A stretch of 64,000 bases of DNA, taken from assembly GCF_964355755.1 (NCBI RefSeq), contig NC_092673.1:26725001-26789000 (forward strand), written 5' to 3'. The translations under genes and the position numbers were made by a program. The notes beneath the pieces are model-generated. The model was not told the DNA's origin. It worked only from the letters and a program-made list of their open reading frames with translations, and did no database searches. Of the stretch, positions 57,219 through 64,000 are shown in pieces. Numbering within the stretch: position 1 is the stretch's first letter; the number at the start of each line of letters is the position of its first letter. This DNA comes from Antedon mediterranea. Taxonomy: Eukaryota > Echinodermata > Crinoidea > Comatulida > Antedonidae.

Positions 57219-60200
57219 CAAATAAAATTACTGATCAATAATTTGACAATAATTATTATTGTTTCCACTGATTCCAATCAAAATGAATTTGTTACATTTT
57301 TGTTATATTACATTTGTTTTTTTTCTCTATTCTTTGCTTATAACATGATCTTACATTTAGCTGAGACAACAATATCAGAGATTGGCAACAGCTATGATTC
57401 CCTTTGAGTTGCACTTGCAGATAGTTTTGACGTTGTTTATCTCTTTGTTATGTAATTGCAATGATGGAATGACCTTAAGCTCATTGGCCATGAGTGACTC
57501 CAAAGAAGGTTTACACTAAGGTCATGGAGAAAATATATATTATATATTTCCTCCATGATAAGGTAGATGTACTGTATTTAGTAAATATGTATTTCTTTTT
57601 TAAATAAAAGATAAATACATTTCAACACAATTTATGTAAGTGATAAAATATCATAATACAATAGATCTATGGTGTTCTAAATTTGTCACAAACAAGTATT
57701 GGCGACAACTATTGAAAAACAGTACAATAACCCAAAATAATCATGATAAATCTTATATTAATTACAAAAAAATTATACTATAAAATTCATCAATAAAGTA
57801 TAGTACTTTTAATGAAATTATAGAGCTTAGTCAGCGGTTACATAAATTACACTACTAGCAGGTATGCCTAGTAGATCTTCTATGATTTTCATGATGCATT
57901 CTCGGGGCGAAAACAGTAATTTGCATAACGATGAATTCACCAAAAGGAAAATTGAAGATCAAAAGAACCGAATTCAAATCTTTGGTATTGTTAGAAATAT
58001 TCTAGTCATCATCATTTTCACAATTGGCATAGTGCTTCCGGGGGACAAACAGGGTTCATCCTGTTTTTTGTCATTTTATACCTCACCTGTGGTGGTTACT
58101 TTGAATGGTGGTGTTCACTACCAAAGTAGAAGGAAATTGTCCCCGTATCCCCACAGGGGAGTGCCACACCTGAGGTGCTCACCGGTCGTGGGGCGACCAA
58201 TGTTTTTTTACTTTTTTTTATGTACATAATTATTGTATGTTATATGTATGTACATGCATTTAAATAATAGTCACCAAACTGACAAGCACTCCCTTCTTTT
58301 TGGTGTGCTGTTGGATGTGAAATTGTAAATTGTAAAAAATTGAAATTGTAAATTGTAATTGTGAATAAACTTGACAATTATTATCATTACAGTATTATAA
58401 ATTGTTTATCATAACCATATTACAGTATAATATTATCTATTATATAACACCTATATAAATTCCTGTCATTTGATTGGACGAATGTGGGTCACATGGCGTG
58501 CAATAGTACGCACTATTCAACGATCGTTAAATAGTACTTTTTGAAACATTTTTGTTTGTTATTTAGATGTTATATAAAACAAATAATGAATGTTTTGTAT
58601 TCGTGTAATGGTACAAATAATGGCACTTGGTGAATGATGAAAGGTTATATCAACTCGGCTTTGCCTCGTTGATATAACCTTTCATCATTCACCTCGTGCC
58701 ATTATTTGTACCATTGCACTCATAAACATTCATTATTTGTATACTAGTAACTTACCTTCCCTTGGATGGCATTGGTTACTCAATGATGCTCCTTCATTTT
58801 TACTACTGCCTAAAAATGATAAAATGAGATTTTAAGTAAGACATGGATTTTCATATTAATAGGTTCACTAAATAACTTGGGTACATTTTTGTCATTTAGA
58901 ATGCCAGTTTTCTGGGCTATGGAATGGAACATTATAACAATGTATAGATTAGTACGTGGAGAATAAATATAGTATAACATACCCAAGATTTGTTTTGATG
59001 TATTAACAACACCTATAACAAATAAAATAATCATTTCAATAAAAAATTCTTTTTCTTCCTTATGTATACTTCCTACGTCATAAATGTAGACTCAATTTTT
59101 TTACCGTTATCACTTTATACTTACAATTCACATGTACTGGATCAATATTATTTGACTCCTGTGACAGTAACACTCTTGCCTTTAATAATGAATTACCTCT
59201 TATTAAAAGAAATGTCTTTGATGATCTTGTACGCCATAGGCATTCAGCAGTGACAATCTAAGAAAAAAGCCATAATCTGATCATATATAAAAATTATTTG
59301 AGTGGAGTTGTAGTTTGTTAATTAAGATACTCGGCTGCCGATCCTAGAGCCCTAGGTTTAAATCCTTTCAGATGACAGGATTTCACATACTTTATGTGAT
59401 TAACATTCAAAATAATACACAGCATCTGATACAAAAATAAACACTTAGGTGTGTACTTTGGATAACAATTTAGATTTAATATAATTATATTGATATAAAG
59501 TTTGCGGTACACCGCATGTATTAGTTCTGAAAAGAACTGTTGAGTTACTCGACGTTTCGATCAATATGCTTTGATCGTCCTTAGGAGTGAGAACTAATAC
59601 ACGTGGTGTACCTCAAACTTTATATCAACATTTGATTTTGCCATGCAAACCTTCAAACAATATAATTATATTTCAACGTACCACAGCTGTAATTTGTATA
59701 CAATATATACAGTATTTATTACATTTGTATTCAACAAATGTTTTTACCTGTGGTTTTTTATAGCCCTCCTGAATTTTCCATTGCTGGTCTGATACTTCAA
59801 CGGTAATTTCCATGTTCTTATACATTGAGAGTATTTCTATAGGTGGTCTTAACCTCTGCTCACCGCTTTGTTCATGGTCGTTTTCTATTGCCTGAAATAT
59901 ATATGTAACACTGTACAAACAACGCATTTAATATGTTATTTATTGGGTACATTGTTTCTTAATTACCTGAAGGAAAAGCAAGCCAGGCAATGCAATCATG
60001 TTTACATCTTGACAGTGTAATTAATTACGTACAGTACATGGTTACTACATAATTGTTTTTTTATAATTTTGTTCTGTGACAGAAGCAAATTTTAAAATTG
60101 TAATGCTAATATACTATTTTCTGTCTTCAATATTAATCAATACGTAATATATGTTTTAATTAGTTGGGTGTATCACAATGCATTTATTTTCTCTTGGTCT

Positions 60201-60944
60201 TTCACATTTCTGTAAGATTTTAAAATAAATAAAAATAACAGTAGTTAGTATTATGCCAATTTAATTCAATGTTTGCTCTATTGCTAACATGATTATCAAT
60301 CCTTTGTAGAAGAAATTGTGACAAAGCAACTATGTATTGATTAATTAATTTCTAGATTTTAAACAGTTAAAATAATAATTACATTATTCAAATACAGTTT
60401 AACAACAAACGGTAATTACCTTTGCATCAGACGGCTTATAAAGTCTTGTTTGAAGTTGATATTCATCATATGCAAGCATCTTTCCAAAAACTCCTAATAC
60501 CATTTTTTTCTTACCAAAGAAATTTATTAGACGACCCATTAGTGCATAGAAACTGAAATGATTTAACGTTATACAACATCGACCTTTGCTTAAAGTAAAA
60601 TGTACATCCTTTCCATCATTTTTCAATGTTATTTGTTTCCATTCATCTTGAATGCGATTTTTAACAAGTAGAGTGAATTCCCAATTCTCTTCATTTACAG
60701 CATCGTGTGGAAATGACAGTAAACAGGGCTTTTTAAAGATGGTGCCTTCTGGTCCACATTTAACAATAGGTGATATTAATGATTCATGAGGATGAGATAC
60801 AGGAGGCATGCCTGTTTCCTCGGAACAATTTGCTAGTGATACTTTAACATTCTCCCCTTCAATTGCTTCAGAATGTATCTCCATCTTTATGTCTTCATCC
60901 TTAAGATGAAGCGTTCCACCAGTAGAACCCACAATTACCTCCAT
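56665..60944 (-). CDS. ZU5-UPA (FIIND-like)-DED protein, six exons
   Basis: Six exons (60420-60944, 59748-59891, 59197-59257, 58983-59012, 58758-58811, 56665-57218) join in phase to 455 residues. Residues 1-80 form a ZU5 domain (GSTGGTLHLKDEDIKMEI; PEGTIFKKPCLLSFPHDAV). HFSFYALMG at 129-137 marks the ZU5/UPA border. HF/S is the autoproteolysis motif of FIIND proteins and PIDD. The UPA part (YKPSDAKAIEND...RPPIEIL) strongly recalls CARD8/NLRP1 UPA. The last exon encodes a DED-like helical domain (LSRCFDGERYHWLRFLLFDL; ELEDKCLISPTNVNVLLEI; KRAEDLVSKYM) plus about 80 helical residues. The expected role is a cytosolic death-fold signalling or sensor protein, by analogy. ATG 60944 lies 8 bp after an acceptor, so upstream exons may exist. 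Confidence 0.72.
57864..58229 (+). other. unidentified 121-codon ORF, probably repeat-derived
   Basis: An ORF opposite the ZU5-UPA-DED intron: KRKIEDQKNRIQIFG followed by a hydrophobic run (ILVIIIFTIGIVLP), then a Pro/His-rich tail. The DNA continues into a tail with AATAAA and AAATTGTAAATTGT repeats ending near 58375, which looks like the 3' end of a retroposon. I do not recognise the protein. Confidence 0.25.
58580..58739. repeat. near-perfect hairpin repeat, ~75-bp arms
   Basis: The arms 58580-58654 and 58668-58739 are nearly exact reverse complements around a 13-nt loop (TCGGCTTTGCCTC). They carry AAAGGTTATATCAAC and its complement. It resembles dispersed snap-back MITE-like elements. 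It lies in the intron of the ZU5-UPA-DED gene. Confidence 0.9.
58758..58811 (-). CDS. ZU5-UPA-DED exon E: linker
   Basis: 54 nt, phase 1 in and out, donor gtaagt. It encodes SSKNEGASLSNQCHPRE, a polar linker between UPA and the DED. A large hairpin repeat starts about 20 bp downstream of the donor. Confidence 0.58.
58983..59012 (-). CDS. ZU5-UPA-DED micro-exon D
   Basis: 30 nt between clear AG and GT sites, phase 1 in and out. It encodes VVNTSKQILG. Its small size makes it tentative. Confidence 0.5.
59197..59257 (-). CDS. ZU5-UPA-DED exon C: end of UPA
   Basis: 61 nt, phase 0 in and phase 1 out. It encodes IVTAECLWRTRSSKTFLLIR. It was chosen because it is the only exon I found that repairs the phase between exon B and the next exons and also continues the UPA strand pattern. 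Confidence 0.62.
59275..59400 (+). repeat. tRNA-derived SINE fragment
   Basis: AGTTTGTTAATTAAGATACT and CCTAGGTTTAAATCCTTTC resemble A and B boxes. A similar A-box region (GAGTGGAGTTGTGGTTTGG) occurs at 8894-8920. Confidence 0.45.
59491..59627. mobile_element. MITE, 137 bp, ~35-bp inverted termini
   Basis: The termini TGATATAAAGTTTG and CAAACTTTATATCA continue as imperfect inverted repeats through GGTACACC and TATTAGTTCT. The centre contains GACGTTTCGATC. It lies in the intron between exons B and C of the ZU5-UPA-DED gene. Confidence 0.8.
59748..59891 (-). CDS. ZU5-UPA-DED exon B: UPA
   Basis: 144 nt, phase 0 in and out. It encodes AIENDHEQSGEQRLRPPIE, then YKNMEITVEVSDQQWKIQEG, a UPA-type beta-rich sequence. 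Confidence 0.78.
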
Positions 60945-60952
60945 AATTTGAT
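60420..60952 (-). CDS. ZU5-UPA-DED exon A: ZU5 and HFS site
   Basis: The exon begins after acceptor cag, with ATG at 60944, and ends in phase 0 (PSDAK). It carries the full ZU5 domain and the HFS motif at residues 129-131. Confidence 0.8.
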
Positions 60953-60959
60953 CTGCAAA

Positions 60960-61590
60960 ATAAAAATCTACTGTAAGATATTACTTTAATTACTTTATTG
61001 GTATTTGATAAATAGCCATTGCCACAATTGCCTTCATTACACAATTGTCCCTTTCCCCAAATTCTTTTATTTCAACTCAATTTCAATTACTTCTAGAATT
61101 TTTACTTGATGGTATATAGGGTTGGTTCGTACTTTAACTTCAACCACCTAACGTAACCCTGTTTACTAATTAGGTTGAGTAGATAATTAGTTATTGACGA
61201 TTAAAACAAATTTAGGTGCAACGATTTTCCCCAAATAGGGGTGATTTCTGATCATGGTATACACTGTCTAATGGATGTCCATCTTGAAAAGTACCCGTAC
61301 ACAATAATACAAGGATGCTTCGCATTTACCTATCTCCTGCGATAATTATTTTTTAATAGCTGAAAACCGGTCAACAGCTCGAGTACAGCATCATAATATT
61401 GAAGACAAGCCGATTTTCTTAAAAAATACTATTTTTATAGATTTAATAATACGTTTATTCAAAAGAATTGCTTGGCAATGAATGGAACATTCCAAGTCTC
61501 AGTTTCCCAGTATAATCATTTGGTATAACATATAAGTAGGTAAATTTATGGGCCCTTAGGGGATAAACTTAAAACCTTTAGATATAGACG
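60960..61590. other. 5' flank of the ZU5-UPA-DED gene
   Basis: I see no further coding exon here. The acceptor at 60953-60955 implies at least one upstream exon, possibly non-coding and possibly beyond the retrotransposon remnants. Confidence 0.4.
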
Positions 61591-61593
61591 ACC

Positions 61594-61960
61594 ATGTCAT
61601 CGCAGACATCAAAACGACTCTTCCGAATTATAGCTTCTTTCACTTGCCACGGACCCATGGAAGAGGTGGTGGAATTGCAATCATCGTACGTGATGGAATC
61701 AAGGTTCATATTAACAAATCAGTCCAGTTTCAGTCCATGGAATGCATGGACGTTACTATGTCATTTTATGCAAATTCATTCCAGCTTATCGTCATCTATA
61801 GAATTCCTCCAAATATTAAAAACAAACTTTCATCTGATCTTTTCTTGACGAACTTTCTTCGCTCCTTGAATCACTTAGCTTTGGTTCTTCCCGTCTTTTA
61901 CTCACCGGTGACTTCAATGTTCATGTCGATAAACACAAATACAAATAAACTTTATTACTG
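61594..61960 (+). mobile_element. non-LTR retrotransposon endonuclease fragment
   Basis: Two overlapping frames encode parts of an APE-type endonuclease: HGRGGGIAIIVRDGIKVHIN, then SMECMDVTMSFYANSFQLIV and IYRIPPN, later a GDFNVHVDKH-like stretch in another frame. This is the pattern of Jockey/CR1-group endonucleases. It is frameshifted and truncated, so not functional. Confidence 0.7.
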
Positions 61961-63600
61961 ACAGTTCAAGTTCAAGTTCAAATTTATTCACATAATGCAA
62001 ACATATACAAAAATATAATAGATACTAATGGTTGGAAATTAAGTAAATAATAGTTGCATTATGCCTGGAGAATACCATTTAAACCCCAAGGGGCTTTAAG
62101 CCTGGATCCACCAGAAAGAATAAAGTAGAGTTAAAAATAATAATAATAAGCATAAGGTGAAGGTTAGCTACTGACAGACAGGGACGGACATGTACGACGA
62201 TAGGAAGGACAAACGGTATTTATATGATTTGCTTAATTAAATTTAATTTTAGTATTAATATGATCGAAATAATTAATTTACTTTATATTTTGATATTAGA
62301 TAAGATTTGTAGTTTATTTTTAGAGTATTATTTGTTTTGCTATTAGTTATTGACGGATTAAGAGAGTTCCAGAGTAGGGGACCGGTATGTAGTATAGAGT
62401 TTAGTATTAGCTTACTGTTATAGAAATGCAGTTGTTTGCGTTCCTAGTGTTATATGTGTGTAGTTTGTTATTTTTAGTGAAGAAACCGTTGAAAATGATT
62501 GGAAGTTTGATATTTAAGTACCTATACATGAAGAGGGCAGTTTGCAATTTATTAATGTCAAACATGTTTAGGGTATTTAGGGTGTGAAAAAGAGGTTTAG
62601 AGTGAGAGAGGTAGTTTGAGAGAGTGCAAATGCGAAGGGCCTTTTTTTGGAGTTTGAATTGCTTGTCTATTTTGGTTGTTTCCGTGCTGGTCCATGGACA
62701 GAGAGTTCGATGTTTTGAGTCAGTGGCTGCCCATGCAATGTTGCAGTAAGAGAGATGTGGAAGTATTAGAGTATTGTATAAAGAAAAAAGAATGTTAGAC
62801 GGAAGAGTGAATTTAAGTTGTTTTAGTATGCCAATAGTTCTTGAAATTTTGTTTGATATGTTATTAATATGGAGATTCCAGTTCAGTTTATTATCAATAA
62901 TCACACCAAGAAAATGGGTGTGGTCGACTGGTTTGATGGGTATATTATCGATATAAATATTTGTATTTGTAGCATTATTATTGTTTTTATTTCCGGAAAA
63001 GTGAATGTAATTTGTTTTGCTGATATTTAGTGAAAGCTTGTTGATTTTAAACCAGTTTGAAACGTTTTGGATTTCTCGGTTGAAAGTTTGAATTAAAGTG
63101 TTAGGATCTGGGCCAGAGAGAAAGATATTAGTGTCATCTTCAAATAGAACATAAGAGAAATAGTTTGAGGCATATATCAGATCATATGTAGATTAGAAAG
63201 AGAAGGGGACCAAGGATAGAACCTTGAGGAACGCAACATTTAACAGGAAGGATGTCAGAGGAGTGAGAATTAAAAGAAGTGAATTGCATTCTGTCTTGAA
63301 GGTAGTTAGTAATTAGGGATAATGGAATTCCACGGATGCCATAGTGGTTAAGTTTAGATAGGAGGATTGAATGGTCAATAGTGTCAAAAGCTTTAGATAG
63401 GTCGAGGAATAGGCCAATGGTGATTTTTTTTATAGTGCGACAGAAATTTAATTTTGGATGTCAAGAAGTGCGAGATCAGTGGAGTGTTGAAGCGGAAGCC
63501 ATACTGGTTGTTTTGGAGAATGTTATGGGCAGAGAAGAAATGATAGTCTGTCATAGATAATGCGTTCTATATAATCTATATCTATATCTATAATTATATT
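61961..63600 (-). mobile_element. degraded non-LTR retrotransposon (reverse transcriptase part)
   Basis: On the minus strand the order is GLFLDLSKAFDTIDHSILL (motif A), VPQGSILGPLLFLIYI (motif B) and LFEDDTNIFLSG (motif C, with Glu where the family has Ala). An open stretch 62904-62407 follows, containing YNTLILPHLSYCNIAWA. A frameshift separates motif B from C, and more lie upstream of motif A. The 3' tail has AATAAA followed by TTGAACTTGAACTTGAACTG at about 61963. It is a 5'-truncated, inactive Jockey/CR1-like copy. Confidence 0.82.
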
Positions 63601-63639
63601 GCTTCTCAACGTTTGTATTAATTAATAATTACAAAAAGA

Positions 63640-64000
63640 TATAAACGTTCTAGTGGTGTATCGTTACACATGTACTTTACTATTTATTTATTATATCGAC
63701 TATGACAGTGACAGTTTCAACAAAGTATTAAATCGCAAATGTTTTATTAGTGGTATATTATTTATAAAACATGAAAACAAATATTTCAATACTAAGTGGA
63801 TAAAAGAATATGTTTAAAAATTGTTTCTCTTTGATATAAACGTTGTAGTGGTGTATCGTTACATGTACCATGTATTTTACTATTTCAATCGACTATGACC
63901 ATGACAGTTTTAACATAGTATTAAATCACAAATGCATTACTTTATTTAGTGGTATATTATCTATAAAACAGGAAAACATGAGTGGATAAAAAATATATTT
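63640..64000. repeat. tandem duplication of ~190-bp AT-rich block
   Basis: The segment starting at about 63640 (GATATAAACGTT, TAGTGGTGTATCGTTACA, ATCGACTATGACAGTGACAG) is repeated at about 63834, with the same order through GAGTGGATAAAA at the window edge. Further copies may follow. Confidence 0.8.

Overview
The window is metazoan nuclear DNA: AT-rich, with compact coding exons separated by repeat-filled introns, GT-AG splice sites and many families of DNA transposons, MITEs and tRNA-derived SINEs. The gene content (an extracellular-matrix laminin gamma chain, a DHX9-type RNA helicase, a tandem cluster of RING-less B-box/NHL TRIM-like genes, and a ZU5-UPA-DED gene) and the repeat style (motifs such as TAGGCCTA, foldback elements) suggest an invertebrate deuterostome, most likely an echinoderm. 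That assignment is inference; the species cannot be read from the sequence.

Region 1 (1-32887, minus strand): one laminin gamma-1 (LAMC1) gene. I could place 27 coding exons with phase-consistent splice sites. They run from signal peptide and LN domain through the LE repeats, the L4 domain (with a nidogen-binding-like motif), more LE repeats and most of the coiled coil. The last part of the coiled coil lies beyond position 1. Intron 4 holds an alternative first exon (14181-14280) with its own signal peptide. It splices in phase to exon 5, predicting a short secreted isoform without the LN domain.

Region 2 (32888-39724): the head-to-head spacer between LAMC1 and DHX9. It contains a 4.5-kb foldback/Mutator-like element (32955-37467) with a perfect 9-bp target duplication, inserted about 60 bp upstream of the LAMC1 start codon. 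Its two arms carry tandem arrays of an 88-bp palindromic unit in opposite orientation. A TATA-containing candidate LAMC1 promoter lies on the far side of the element.

Region 3 (39725-44015, plus strand): the first seven coding exons (288 codons) of a DHX9-like protein, comprising dsRBD1, a Gly-rich linker and dsRBD2. The helicase core is not visible in the rest of the window. DHX9 and LAMC1 are also close neighbours in human (1q25), so their linkage looks ancient.

Region 4 (46948-54973, minus strand): three tandem B-box/coiled-coil/filamin/NHL genes. Two are intact; the middle one is frameshifted and has lost B-box 2 and the coiled coil.

Region 5 (56665-60952, minus strand): a six-exon gene encoding ZU5-UPA (FIIND-like, with an HFS autoprocessing motif) followed by a DED-like death-fold domain. 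It resembles CARD8/NLRP1 C-termini with the CARD replaced by a DED.

Region 6 (61590-64000): degraded non-LTR retrotransposon pieces and a duplicated AT-rich block. The introns and spacers hold several non-autonomous DNA transposons, described individually.
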